Shown here one piece after another: positions 44,851 through 53,638 of a stretch of 64,000 nucleotides of DNA (within the stretch, counting starts at the first letter, position 1; the number at the start of each line of letters is the position of its first letter). A program made the translations under genes and the position numbers. Origin of the DNA: Burkholderia metallica (GTDB lineage Bacteria; Pseudomonadota; Gammaproteobacteria; Burkholderiales; Burkholderiaceae); assembly GCF_902832845.1 (NCBI RefSeq), contig NZ_CADFDB010000006.1, forward strand, positions 124,001 to 188,000, written 5' to 3'. Under the pieces are notes generated by a model. That model saw nothing but the letters and a program-made list of their open reading frames with translations. It did not search any database and was not told the origin of the DNA.

Positions 44851-46088
44851 ACATCTACGCAGTAGGCGGCGCGATCCGCGACGAATTGCTTGGCGTGCCC
44901 GTGCAGGACCGCGACTACGTGGTGGTGGGCGCGACGCCCGAGCAGATGGCCGCGCAGGGCTTCCGGCCGGTCGGCAAGGATTTTCCGGTGTTCCTGCATC
45001 CGCGCACGCAGGAGGAGTACGCGCTCGCGCGCACCGAGCGCAAGACGGCGGCCGGCTATCACGGCTTCCAGTTCCACTACGCGCCGGACGTGACGCTCGA
45101 CGAGGATCTCGCGCGGCGCGACCTGACGATCAACGCGATGGCGCGCGAAGTGAGCCCGGAGGGCGCGCTCGTCGGGCCCGTGATCGATCCGTTCGACGGG
45201 CAGGCCGACCTGCGCGCACGCGTGTTCCGGCACGTGAGCGACGCGTTCGTCGAGGACCCGGTGCGGATTCTGCGGATTGCGCGCTTCGCCGCGCGCTTCG
45301 CGGATTTCACGATCGCGGACGAAACGCTCGCGCTGATGCGGCGGATGGTCGACGCGGGCGAAGTCGACGCGCTCGTGCCCGAACGCGTATGGCAGGAAGT
45401 CGCGCGCGGGCTGATGGAGGCGAAGCCGTCGCGGATGTTCGCGGTGCTGCGCGAATGCGGCGCGCTCGCGCGCATCCTGCCCGAAGTCGATGCGCTGTGG
45501 GGCGTGCCGCAGCGCGCCGATTACCACCCGGAAGTCGATACCGGCGTGCACGTGATGATGGTCGTCGACTATGCGGCGAAGCAGGGCTACTCGCTGCCGG
45601 TGCGCTTCGCGGCGCTCACGCACGATCTCGGCAAGGCGACGACGCCGGCCGACGTGCTGCCGCGCCACGTCGGCCACGAGGGGCGCAGCGTCGACCTGCT
45701 CAAGCCGTTGTGCGAGCGGCTGCGCGTGCCGAACGAATGCCGCGATCTCGCGCTGGTGGTCGCGCGCGAACACGGCAACCTGCATCGCGTGATGGAGATG
45801 GGCGCGGCCGCGCTGGTGCGGCTCTTCGAGCGCAGCGACGCGCTGCGCAAGCCGGCGCGTTTCGCCGAGATGCTGCAGGCGTGCGAGTCGGATGCGCGCG
45901 GGCGGCTCGGGCTCGATGCGCAGCCGTATCCGCAGGCCGAGCGGCTGCGCGTCGCGCTCGCGGCCGCGCGCAGCGTCGACGCCGGCGCGATCGCGCGCGG
46001 CGTCGGCAACGATTCGGAGAAAATCCGGGAAGCCGTGCATCGCGCACGGATCGAAGCCGTCGCGCAGGCGCTCGCGATCGGCGAATAG
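44847..46088 (+). CDS. cca: multifunctional CCA protein (tRNA nucleotidyltransferase/phosphohydrolase)
   Basis: 413 residues, matching the E. coli enzyme. It adds or repairs the 3' CCA of tRNA. MNIYAVGGAIRDELLG holds the nucleotide-binding Gly motif, QDRDYVVVG the catalytic Asp pair (about 21, 23), ARRDLTINAMA and EDPVRILRIARFAARF the template helices, and the C-terminal HD domain has FAALTHDLGKATTP near 250-263 (His-Asp phosphohydrolase). Translationally coupled to the GST gene. Confidence 0.96.
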   Translation: MNIYAVGGAIRDELLGVPVQDRDYVVVGATPEQMAAQGFRPVGKDFPVFLHPRTQEEYALARTERKTAAGYHGFQFHYAPDVTLDEDLARRDLTINAMAREVSPEGALVGPVIDPFDGQADLRARVFRHVSDAFVEDPVRILRIARFAARFADFTIADETLALMRRMVDAGEVDALVPERVWQEVARGLMEAKPSRMFAVLRECGALARILPEVDALWGVPQRADYHPEVDTGVHVMMVVDYAAKQGYSLPVRFAALTHDLGKATTPADVLPRHVGHEGRSVDLLKPLCERLRVPNECRDLALVVAREHGNLHRVMEMGAAALVRLFERSDALRKPARFAEMLQACESDARGRLGLDAQPYPQAERLRVALAAARSVDAGAIARGVGNDSEKIREAVHRARIEAVAQALAIGE

Positions 46089-46101
46089 GGTCGACGGGGA
46101 G

Positions 46102-46118
46102 GGCGCGCGCCGCGCGCC
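46102..46118. terminator. GC-rich hairpin between convergent cca and the XRE-cupin gene
   Basis: GGCGCGC, 3-base loop, GCGCGCC, 14 bases after the cca stop. Short and without a T-run, so only a modest candidate. Confidence 0.35.
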
Positions 46119-46134
46119 TGCCGCCGGACGATCG

Positions 46135-46902
46135 TTACGACTTCTTCTTGCGCGCCGGCTTCGCGGCCGCCGGGCGTTTGCCGGCGGACGAGCGCGGCCT
46201 GGCCGCGGCTTTCTTTCCTTTTCCGGCTGCGGTGGCGGCGCGATCGCGATCCGCCCGTTTGGGCGCCGGCACGCGGCGCTTCGCGCGCGGTTCGCCCGGC
46301 GCCGCTTTCCCGGGATCCATCGTCGCGGACACGAACCTGGCGCTGCGGTCGTCGAACAGCGGCAGCGTGCCGACCGTGATCACCTCGGCCGGCCCGTCGC
46401 CGACGTTGGCGACCCGATGCCGCTTGCGTGCGTCGAAATGCAGCGAGTCGCCGGGCGACAGCGGGTATTTCTTCCTGCCGACCGTGTAGCAGATCAGGCC
46501 GGCCAGCACGTACACGAATTCGTCGCCGCCGTGCGCGACCCATTCCGAGCAGTAGCCTTCCATCATCTGCACCTTCACTGCATTGATCTGGCTGCCGTCG
46601 AACGTGGTCGAAAGGCGTTCGTACCACTGCGATTTGGCGTCGAGCGCATACGGCTTGCGGCTGCCTTCGTGCGAATCGGGCTGCGCCTGGCGCGGCTGGT
46701 CGATCAGCGCGCCGAGCGGCACGTCGAGCGCCTTCGCGACGTTGACGAGCGACGACAGCGAGATGCCCGTGAGGTGGCGCTCGACCTGGGACAGAAACCC
46801 GACCGACAGCTTCGCTTCGGTCGCGACTTCCAGCAGCGTCTTCTTCGCTTCCCGGCGCAGGCGGCGAATGCGCTGGCCGATACGCATGAGGTCTGAATCC
46901 AT
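46135..46902 (-). CDS. XRE-family regulator with cupin domain and basic histone-like tail
   Basis: 255 residues. A helix-turn-helix covers 5-60 (IGQRIRRLRREAKKTLLEVA, then SVGFLSQVERHLTGISLSS). A cupin sensor domain follows, about 95-180 (VAHGGDEFVYVLAGLICYT; SPGDSLHFDARKRHRV). From about residue 200 the chain is Lys/Ala/Arg/Pro-rich (KGKKAAARPRSSAGKR, PARKKKS), like histone H1/AlgP tails. PuuR-type regulators share the first two parts; the tail is the odd feature. Divergent from the M24 peptidase, which it may regulate. Confidence 0.88.
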   Translation of the reverse strand: MDSDLMRIGQRIRRLRREAKKTLLEVATEAKLSVGFLSQVERHLTGISLSSLVNVAKALDVPLGALIDQPRQAQPDSHEGSRKPYALDAKSQWYERLSTTFDGSQINAVKVQMMEGYCSEWVAHGGDEFVYVLAGLICYTVGRKKYPLSPGDSLHFDARKRHRVANVGDGPAEVITVGTLPLFDDRSARFVSATMDPGKAAPGEPRAKRRVPAPKRADRDRAATAAGKGKKAAARPRSSAGKRPAAAKPARKKKS

Positions 46903-47297
46903 GAATCTCTTTCGTGGCAACGAGTCGGGAGGCGAGCGGCCGGGCGTGCGGTCGCCGGACGGTGACTGCCGCGCATCGCACGAAGCACGGCCGTCGGGAC
47001 GACGATGCGCGCGCATTGTACCGCGCAGCGTTCGCCGGCGAACTCGCGTTGTGCCGGGGTGCGCGGGTGTCGTGCCGATTTTAGCCCTACGAAAATTTGC
47101 GCTTGACCTCGATTTCAGCGTGCTCTAGATTCTGTCGCGCGTATCAAAAAAAGTTAAGTGGGACGAAAATTTTTAAAGGGCCCGCCGCCGCAGCGGCACG
47201 GCGGCCCGGCATCGCGCCGGGCCGGCCTCGGGCCTGCACCCCGCCACGTCACGCCGCGTCACCGCCGGCCGCCGACAACCATGACAACGGGCTTCCG
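46903..47297. promoter_or_regulatory. divergent promoter region of the XRE-cupin and M24 peptidase genes
   Basis: 395 bases. Rightward promoter TTGACC (47103-47108), 17-base spacer, TAGATT (47126-47131). The decamer ACGAAAATTT occurs twice, at 47089-47098 and 47163-47172, on either side of that promoter. A run of seven A at 47147-47153 lies between. Candidate regulator sites. Confidence 0.55.
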
Positions 47298-49148
47298 ATG
47301 ATCGATCGACTCAAATACAGCTTCTCCGGCCTTCCCCCGTACGACGCGTCCGTCGTCGACACGCAGGCGGGCCTGTCGCGCCTGCTCGACGCGCTGCGGC
47401 TCGACGCGGTGCTGGTCACGTCCCAGGACGAATACGTGACCGAGTACCTGCCGCTCGCGAACAACCCGCGCTACGCGCTGACGGGTTTCGACGGCTCGGC
47501 CGGCTGTGGGCTTTTCCTGAGCGCGGCGACCGCGCAGGCGCTCGGGCTGCCGCCGTTCGTGCTGTTCGTCGACGGCCGCTATCACCTGCAGGCCGAGCAG
47601 CAGTGCGACCCGGCGCGCGTGCGCATCGAGAAGCTCGGGATGAACGTGACGATCTGGCAGGCGATGGCCGACTGGCTGGTCGCCCACGGCAGCCGGCTCG
47701 CACGGGTCGGCTACGACGCGCGGCGCATCAGCGTCGCGCAGCGCGATCGTCTGTTCGAACGGACGCAGGCCGTGTCGCTCGACTGGACGAGCCTCGTCGA
47801 TCGCGAGATCGATCGCGCGATCGCGTTGCCGGGCTGGGTTGTCGAGCGGCCAATCTTCGAGGTGCCGGAATCGATGACCGGCGTGAGCGTCGCGCAGAAC
47901 CTCGACGCGCTGAACCGCAAGCTCGCCGCGTATACCGGCGCACCGGACGGCAAGACCGCATTCTTCACCTGCGCGTCCGACGATCTCGCGTATCTGCTGA
48001 ACAGCCGCGGCTATCACATCCCGAATGCGTCGTCGCATCTCGGCTTCCTGTTCGCGGTCGGCGGCCAGGTGGCGTTGTTCCTGCCGGAAGGCTGCGACCG
48101 CTGCGACGTGTCGCTCGCGTCGTATCCGGCGCTGCACGTGATCCGGCGCGACGTCGCGGCGCTCGAGCGCTTTCTCGCGACGTTCGCGGTCGAGCACGTG
48201 TGCTACGGCTTCGAATCGGTGAACTGCGCGCTCGTCGATGCGGTGAAGCGCGTGTGGCCGCACGCGCGGCATGCCGACTTCAACCCGGTCGAGGCGATGC
48301 GGGCCGCGAAGACGCCGGCCGTGCTCGACCGGTTCCGCGACGCGTTCGCGCGCAGCTCCGCGGCGATCGCCGAGACGATGCGCTGGGCGAAGACCGGCGA
48401 GCCGGGTGTGCGCCATACCGAATACGACCTGGCGCGCACGATCAACGACGCGTACGGCGCGCGCTCGGCGGTGGCGCTGACGTTTCCGTCGATCGCGGCG
48501 AACGGCGCGAACAGCGCGTTCGCGCATTACACGGCAGCGAGCGCGGACGTCGAACTGGCGGAAGGCGAACTCGTGCTGCTCGACAGCGGCGCGTATTACG
48601 AAGCCGGCTTCGCGACGGACTGCACGCGCGTGGTGCTGCGCCGGACCCGGCCGGAGACGGTCGCGCAGCCGTGGCAGCGCGAGATCTACACGGTTGCGCT
48701 GAAGGCCTGCATCAAGGGGCTCGTCACGCGCTTCCCGAGCACGGCAAAGGGCGGCGACGTCGATGCGCTCGTGCGGCAGGTCTGCCGCGACCACGGCCAC
48801 GATTTCGGCCACGGCACCGGGCACGGCGTCGGGATTCACGTGCATGAGGGCGGCGTGCGGTTCGCGCCGGGCGCGCAATACGGGCTCGTGCCGAATGCGG
48901 TGATTTCGGTCGAGCCGGGCATCTACCTGGCGGGCAAGGGCGGCGTGCGGATCGAGAACATCGTGATCATCCACCGCGACGACGCGCAGCCGGATACCGT
49001 GTCGTTCGAGAACATCGTGACGGTCGGCTACGACTGGGACCTGATCGATCTCGACCTGCTGGACGACGGCGAGCGCGCGTACCTGCGCGACTACGAGCGG
49101 CTGTGCGCGGCGCGCGGCACGCAGGTCACCGCGTGTCCGCTGCTGTAA
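47298..49148 (+). CDS. aminopeptidase P family metallopeptidase (M24B)
   Basis: 616 residues, the three-domain XPNPEP1-like size. Two creatinase-type N-domains (residues 1-310), then the pita-bread M24 domain. Metal ligands are visible: Asp in LLDSGAYYEAG, Asp in ATDCTRVV, His in HGTGHGVGIH, Glu in SVEPGIYLAG and Glu in GVRIENIVI. It removes an N-terminal residue before proline, in the cytoplasm (no signal peptide). Start at 47298 follows leader sequence that is not coding-like. Confidence 0.93.
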   Translation: MIDRLKYSFSGLPPYDASVVDTQAGLSRLLDALRLDAVLVTSQDEYVTEYLPLANNPRYALTGFDGSAGCGLFLSAATAQALGLPPFVLFVDGRYHLQAEQQCDPARVRIEKLGMNVTIWQAMADWLVAHGSRLARVGYDARRISVAQRDRLFERTQAVSLDWTSLVDREIDRAIALPGWVVERPIFEVPESMTGVSVAQNLDALNRKLAAYTGAPDGKTAFFTCASDDLAYLLNSRGYHIPNASSHLGFLFAVGGQVALFLPEGCDRCDVSLASYPALHVIRRDVAALERFLATFAVEHVCYGFESVNCALVDAVKRVWPHARHADFNPVEAMRAAKTPAVLDRFRDAFARSSAAIAETMRWAKTGEPGVRHTEYDLARTINDAYGARSAVALTFPSIAANGANSAFAHYTAASADVELAEGELVLLDSGAYYEAGFATDCTRVVLRRTRPETVAQPWQREIYTVALKACIKGLVTRFPSTAKGGDVDALVRQVCRDHGHDFGHGTGHGVGIHVHEGGVRFAPGAQYGLVPNAVISVEPGIYLAGKGGVRIENIVIIHRDDAQPDTVSFENIVTVGYDWDLIDLDLLDDGERAYLRDYERLCAARGTQVTACPLL

Positions 49149-49167
49149 GCACCGCCGCCCGCGCAGC

Positions 49168-49275
49168 TCAGTCCAGCAGGCGCGCGCGCACGAACGGCGC
49201 GATCCGCTCGGCGAGCCACGCGTGCGTACGCGTGGTCGGGTGCAGCGTGTCCCAGAACACGCGCCGGCAGCCCTC
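49168..49275 (-). pseudogene. C-terminal remnant of an SGNH/GDSL-type esterase
   Basis: Read leftward from about 49275 to the TGA at 49168, the frame gives GCRRVFWDTLHPTTRTHAWL, then AERIAPFVRARLLD and stop. This matches the last block of GDSL hydrolases, with the catalytic Asp-x-x-His (DTLH). Nothing upstream continues the fold: the Ser block and the oxyanion blocks are missing. It is what remains after a deletion next to the M24 gene. Confidence 0.7.
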
Positions 49276-49437
49276 TTCTGATTGTTGTGACGGGACGGCG
49301 GCGCGGCTGCGCGGCCGTGTATCGGAGGGGATGGTACGTGCCGGGCTCGGGCCCGGTCTGTCGAAGCGTGGGACGCCGCGGACGGCGGCGAGAGGCGGGA
49401 AGTATGGCGGCGGTGCGGCCGCCGATCAATCAGTGGG
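49276..49437. other. non-coding stretch between the esterase remnant and flgN
   Basis: GC-rich, with short dyads (GGCGGC ... GCCGCC near 49401-49416). No gene. Any flgN terminator is not a classical one. Confidence 0.4.
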
Positions 49438-49878
49438 TCAGCGCGTGAGCGCCGACACGCGCCCGTCGGGGCCGTAGACGCCGGCCGGCGCGGGCGCCGA
49501 GCGCAGCACCGCGAGCGCGCGCTCGTTGTAGTCCATCCGGATCCGGATCAGCATCCCGTTGTTCGCATTGGCCTGGCGTGCGCGTTCGGCGGACTGCTGC
49601 AGCAACTGCCAGCGGCCGGCGAGGCGCGCATCGCGCTCGGCGGCCTGGTCCATTCCCTTCTTGCCGGCCGGAAAGCCGAGTGCGCCAAGCTGCGTGTCGC
49701 GCGTGCGTTCGAGCTGCGCGAGCCGGTCGATCAGTTCGCTTTTCTTTTCGACGATGCCGGGCAGCATCTCGAGCGGCTGCGCCATCGTCAGCGCCTTTTC
49801 CTCGTAGGCGAGCAGGGACGCGAACGCTTCGACCGTCGCGTGTTCGTCGTTGACCGTGGCCAGCAGCTCTTCTCTCAT
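49438..49878 (-). CDS. flgN: flagellar chaperone FlgN
   Basis: 146 residues, mostly helical. FlgN is the chaperone for the hook-filament junction proteins FlgK and FlgL. MREELLATVNDEHATVEAFA opens it, ALTMAQPLEMLPGIVEKKSELI follows (in two segments), and a C-terminal helix ends with RALAVLRSAP. Placed after flgM, as in most beta-proteobacteria. Start at 49878; the earlier in-frame codon is TTG and unlikely. Confidence 0.9.
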   Translation of the reverse strand: MREELLATVNDEHATVEAFASLLAYEEKALTMAQPLEMLPGIVEKKSELIDRLAQLERTRDTQLGALGFPAGKKGMDQAAERDARLAGRWQLLQQSAERARQANANNGMLIRIRMDYNERALAVLRSAPAPAGVYGPDGRVSALTR

Positions 49879-49947
49879 CGCGTCATGCTCGTCGCGCCGG
49901 CGCGTCAGGCGCGCCGGCAAACCGGGGGGAGACCGGCAGGGCCGGCT

Positions 49948-50277
49948 TCAGCTGCCCGGGCGCTGCTGTTGCAGCAGCTCGCGGGCGGTATTCAATACGC
50001 CGTCGGCGATCTTGTTCGCATCGATCGTCAACGTGCCGTTGTTCAGCGCGTCCTTGATCGACTGGACGAGGCCCGTGTCGATATCGCCGTTGCCGGACGC
50101 GGACACCGAACGCAACTGGCCGGACAGACCCGACAGGTTCACGCTCGTGTCGCCGCCGGTCGACTCCGCGTCGGCCGCCTGCGCGGACGAGGACGAGGCC
50201 GCGCCGGATTGCGCACGGGTCGCGCCGTTGCCGGTCGGCGCCAGGGGGCTCGGGTTCGGAGTGGAATCGATCTTCAC
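49948..50277 (-). CDS. flgM: anti-sigma-28 factor FlgM
   Basis: 109 residues, GTG start preceded by AGGAAA. FlgM holds FliA inactive until the hook is complete, then is exported. The first half is disordered and rich in Ala, Ser and Gly, as FlgM usually is; the C-terminal FliA-binding part is VQSIKDALNNGTLTID, then ANKIADGVLNTARELL. Controlled by a FliA promoter at 50306-50332, making a feedback loop. Followed by flgN. Confidence 0.94.
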   Translation of the reverse strand: MKIDSTPNPSPLAPTGNGATRAQSGAASSSSAQAADAESTGGDTSVNLSGLSGQLRSVSASGNGDIDTGLVQSIKDALNNGTLTIDANKIADGVLNTARELLQQQRPGS

Positions 50278-50305
50278 GATGGGTTTCCTGTTCGGTTTGA
50301 CCCAG

Positions 50306-50332
50306 ATAACGGCCGGGTCGGCCCGAACTTTA
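50306..50332 (-). promoter_or_regulatory. FliA (sigma-28) promoter of flgM
   Basis: Leftward: TAAAGTTC (50332-50325), 11-base spacer, GCCGTTAT (50313-50306). Seven of eight and six of eight matches to the TAAAGTTT and GCCGATAA boxes. 29 bases before the flgM start. Confidence 0.88.
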
Positions 50333-50395
50333 GCATCGCGAGCCCGAAATGCTCCGAATAAACAATTCTTTACATTCTTGCGGCGCGGTCCGTCC

Positions 50396-51634
50396 CTACA
50401 GCGGAATTTCCACGGTGCCGGCGTCCTTGACGATCGCCGTGACGATCTGGCCCGCCGCCATCCGCACCCGCACCGACTGGCCGGGCGCCGCATTCGCGAG
50501 CGCGCTGCCCTCGGCCGAAATCGTGAAGCCGGGCCCGGCCGCGACGACCCGCACCGTCTGGCCGGCCGACACCGACGCCGCGCTCTTCAGCATGTCCTGC
50601 CGCAGCGGCAGCCCGGCCGAGATGCGCGCGAGCGCGGTCGAGCCGATCGCCTGCGCCGGATCGGTGATCACCGCGAGCGGCAGCACGGTCAGGTCGCCGT
50701 CGCGGGCGACCAGGTCGGCCGCGGACAGCGGCTCGCCGGGCGCGATCTGGCGCGCGGCGACGTAGTAGGTGGCCTGCACGGCGACTTTCGCCTGCAGGTA
50801 GACGGTCCACGGCCGCTCGCCCGCGCAGCGCACGCCGACCGTCGTGCGGCCCCACAGGCGCGCGCCGGTCGGCAGGAACGGTTCGAGCGTCGTGCAACTG
50901 ACGAGCCCACGCGGAAACGCGGTCGTGACCGTCGCGGTGGTCTTGCCCGGCAGGCCCGCGATCTGCTGCTGCAGGAACGCGAGGGCCGCGCGGCGGATCG
51001 TCTCGGGGTCCTGCTGGCCGGGCGGCGTCGCGGGCTGGGCCGGGGCCGCGTTGGCGGAAGCCGGCACCGCGCGCGGCGCCGGCGCGGCCGACGCCACGCG
51101 GGCCGCGGCCACGCGCGCGGCGACGGCCGGCTGCGGGGCCGGCCGTGCGGAATTCGACGCGGGGTCGGCCGTGCCGGCGACGACCGTCGCGATCGCGCCC
51201 GGATCGGCGGCGCGCGGCGTGCCGTAGCCGGTGCCGGCGTTCATGCGGGCGGCTGCGTAGACGGGGCGACGCGCAGGGGCCGGGGCGGGCGTGGGCGGCG
51301 GGACGGTCGTCACGACCATCGTGCCGGCCGGTTGCGCCGCGTAGCCGGCGCCGGACACGCCGGCGGCGGCGCCCGTGCCGCTCGGCGCGCGGGCCGCGTC
51401 CGGCGCCGGGCCCGAACCCGCCGCCGTCGCCGCATTCCCGCCGAACTGCCCGCCGCTCGCCGCACTGGCGTGCGCGAGCGCGGTTTCGGCCGTCTCGCCG
51501 CGGCCCGGAATCACGATCATCCCGTCGTCCGCGTGCGCGGCCGGCGCGGCGATCCACAGCGCCGCGGCGAGCGCAAGCGCGCGCCGGACGTGCGTGCGCC
51601 GCCCGTGCCTTTCGCGAAGTGCGCTGCCCGTCAT
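50396..51634 (-). CDS. flgA: P-ring assembly chaperone FlgA
   Basis: 412 residues, longer than the common 220-350. Signal peptide [17 protein letters not shown] (about 19-35), then a long Ala/Pro/Thr-rich linker (about 60-210), then the conserved region: [20 protein letters not shown], the SAF domain ([20 protein letters not shown]) and [20 protein letters not shown]-like [15 protein letters not shown] with final [16 protein letters not shown]. Periplasmic chaperone for FlgI. Divergent from flgB. Confidence 0.92.
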   Translation of the reverse strand: MTGSALRERHGRRTHVRRALALAAALWIAAPAAHADDGMIVIPGRGETAETALAHASAASGGQFGGNAATAAGSGPAPDAARAPSGTGAAAGVSGAGYAAQPAGTMVVTTVPPPTPAPAPARRPVYAAARMNAGTGYGTPRAADPGAIATVVAGTADPASNSARPAPQPAVAARVAAARVASAAPAPRAVPASANAAPAQPATPPGQQDPETIRRAALAFLQQQIAGLPGKTTATVTTAFPRGLVSCTTLEPFLPTGARLWGRTTVGVRCAGERPWTVYLQAKVAVQATYYVAARQIAPGEPLSAADLVARDGDLTVLPLAVITDPAQAIGSTALARISAGLPLRQDMLKSAASVSAGQTVRVVAAGPGFTISAEGSALANAAPGQSVRVRMAAGQIVTAIVKDAGTVEIPL

Positions 51635-51838
51635 CGCCGTATCCCCGATCCGTTGTTCCGCTTCGCATTCTAGGGAGCGGGGCCAGCGCGCAAACGATGA
51701 ATAGAGGGGGCCTTTGCCGCGTTATTCGCCCGATTGCCGGTTGCGTCCGGCGCCTACCATCGCTGTCATGGAAAAAAGCCTCTCGGGTCGCCATCCGGCG
51801 CGAGGGGCGTGCAGCGCTTCATACGGAGAGACGCACAC
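51635..51838. promoter_or_regulatory. divergent flgA/flgB promoter region
   Basis: 204 bases between two divergent early flagellar genes. No FliA-type promoter was found here, in line with early-class control. Contains a run AAAAAA near 51774-51779 and GGAGAG as the flgB ribosome site. Confidence 0.4.
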
Positions 51839-52327
51839 ATGCTGGACAAACTCGATGCGGAATTCGCGTTCGGCCGACAGGCGCTGGACGTACGCGCCTA
51901 CCGGCAGGAACTGCTGTCGTCGAACATCGCGAACTCCGACACGCCCGGCTATCAGGCCCGAGACGTCGATTTCGCGTCGACGCTCGCGCGTTCGCTGAAG
52001 CAGGCGGGCGGCGGCCTCGCGCCGAGCAACGCCGGGCAACTGCCGATGACGCAGCCGGCCGGCGTGACGAGCGGGATGTCGATGGTGTCGACGGCGGCGG
52101 GCCACATGGCCGGCACCGCGAGGCTGATCCCGACGGGCGGCCCGTCGGACGACTACGGCCGTGCGCAATACCGGATGCCGCTGCAGCCGTCGCTCGACGG
52201 CAACACGGTCGATCTCGACGTCGAGCGCGTGCAGTTCGCGAACAACGCGCTGCACTACCAGACCGGGATGACCGTGATGACCCAGCAGATCAAGGCGATG
52301 ATCGCCGCGATCACGACGAACCAGTGA
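51839..52327 (+). CDS. flgB: flagellar proximal rod protein FlgB
   Basis: 162 residues. The rod motif [21 protein letters not shown] lies near 25-45 (ANxDTPGY is the family signature). The C-terminal helix [20 protein letters not shown] packs into the rod. First gene of the rightward operon flgB-flgJ. Confidence 0.95.
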   Translation: MLDKLDAEFAFGRQALDVRAYRQELLSSNIANSDTPGYQARDVDFASTLARSLKQAGGGLAPSNAGQLPMTQPAGVTSGMSMVSTAAGHMAGTARLIPTGGPSDDYGRAQYRMPLQPSLDGNTVDLDVERVQFANNALHYQTGMTVMTQQIKAMIAAITTNQ

Positions 52328-52368
52328 CGGCGCGCAGCGCCCTCCGCATCCGAGCAAAAGGAGCTTCC

Positions 52369-52794
52369 ATGCCTTCGTTGATGAACATCTTCGGCGTCGC
52401 CGGTTCGGCGCTGTCCGCGCAGTCGCAGCGCCTGAACGTCACCGCGTCGAACCTCGCGAACGCCGACAGCGCGACCGGCCCGGACGGCAAGCCGTACAAG
52501 GCCAAGCAGGTCGTGTTCGAGACCGACCCGATCGGCGGCGCGCGCACCGCGTCGGGCCAGGGCGTGGGCGGCGTGCGTGTGACGAAGGTGATGGACGACC
52601 CGTCGCCGATGAAGTCGACCTACGACCCGTCGAACCCGGCCGCCGACGCGAACGGCTACGTGCAGATGCCGAACGTCGACCCGGTGCAGGAGATGGTGAA
52701 CATGATCTCGGCGTCGCGTTCGTACCAGGCCAACGTCGAGACGCTGAACACCGCGAAGACGCTGATGCTCAAGACGCTGACGATCGGCTCGTAA
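52369..52794 (+). CDS. flgC: flagellar proximal rod protein FlgC
   Basis: 141 residues. Starts [20 protein letters not shown] with [20 protein letters not shown] near 22-41, and ends with the axial C-terminal motif [29 protein letters not shown] ribosome site. Follows flgB by 41 bases. Confidence 0.95.
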   Translation: MPSLMNIFGVAGSALSAQSQRLNVTASNLANADSATGPDGKPYKAKQVVFETDPIGGARTASGQGVGGVRVTKVMDDPSPMKSTYDPSNPAADANGYVQMPNVDPVQEMVNMISASRSYQANVETLNTAKTLMLKTLTIGS

Positions 52795-52858
52795 GCCGCG
52801 CGCCGACCGACGTTACAGACCCGACAGTATCGACAGTCCCGACAGAAGGCCACCCAGG

Positions 52859-53605
52859 ATGACTTCCTCCAACACGACGATTGGCGGCAACGGCACCAGC
52901 GTGTCGAACCTGCCGACCGACACGATGAACACCAACAAAGTGTCGTCGACCAACGGCACGTCGGCGAGCGACCTGCAGGCGACGTTCCTGAAGCTGCTCG
53001 TCACGCAGCTGCAGAACCAGGACCCGACCAGCCCGGTCGACAGCTCGCAGATGACGTCGCAGCTCGCGCAGATCAACACGGTGAGCGGCATCGCGCAGCT
53101 GAACACGTCGCTCACGTCGCTGTCGACGCAGCTCACGGCCGGCCAGCAGACGCAGGCCGCGCTGCTGATCGGCACGAACGTGCTCGCGCCGGGCAATGCG
53201 GTCGCGGTGAAGAGCGGCGCGGCGTCGCCGTTCGGCGTGTCGCTCGCGAGCTCGGTGTCGAACCTGACGATCACCGTGAAGAACGCGGCGGGCAACGTGG
53301 TGAGCACGATCAACGCGGGCGCGCAGTCGGCCGGCACCGTGCCGTTCAACTGGACGCCGACCGACGCGGCGGGCAATGCGCTGCCGGACGGCAAGTACAC
53401 CGTCAGCGCGTCGTACACCGACAGCAACGGCACGCCGCAGCCGGCCACGACGCTCGCGGCGTCGACCGTGCAGAGCGTGATCAAGCAGGCCGACGGCACG
53501 GCGGGGCTCGTGCTGTCGAACGGCACGACGGTGGGGCTGACCCAGGTCGCGTCGATTTTCCCGAACACCGCGTCGTCCTCGTCCGGCGGCACGACCACCA
53601 ACTGA
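52859..53605 (+). CDS. flgD: flagellar hook-capping protein FlgD
   Basis: 248 residues. The scaffold that adds FlgE to the growing hook. LQATFLKLLVTQLQNQDPTS near 41-60 is the FlgD signature, followed by the Ser/Thr-rich region and tudor/Ig-like domain (PDGKYTVSASYTDSNGTPQ). The Ser/Thr-rich tail (SSSSGGTTTN) is usual. Confidence 0.95.
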   Translation: MTSSNTTIGGNGTSVSNLPTDTMNTNKVSSTNGTSASDLQATFLKLLVTQLQNQDPTSPVDSSQMTSQLAQINTVSGIAQLNTSLTSLSTQLTAGQQTQAALLIGTNVLAPGNAVAVKSGAASPFGVSLASSVSNLTITVKNAAGNVVSTINAGAQSAGTVPFNWTPTDAAGNALPDGKYTVSASYTDSNGTPQPATTLAASTVQSVIKQADGTAGLVLSNGTTVGLTQVASIFPNTASSSSGGTTTN

Positions 53606-53638
53606 TACTGATCGAGCATTCTCGAAACGGAGACCGAA

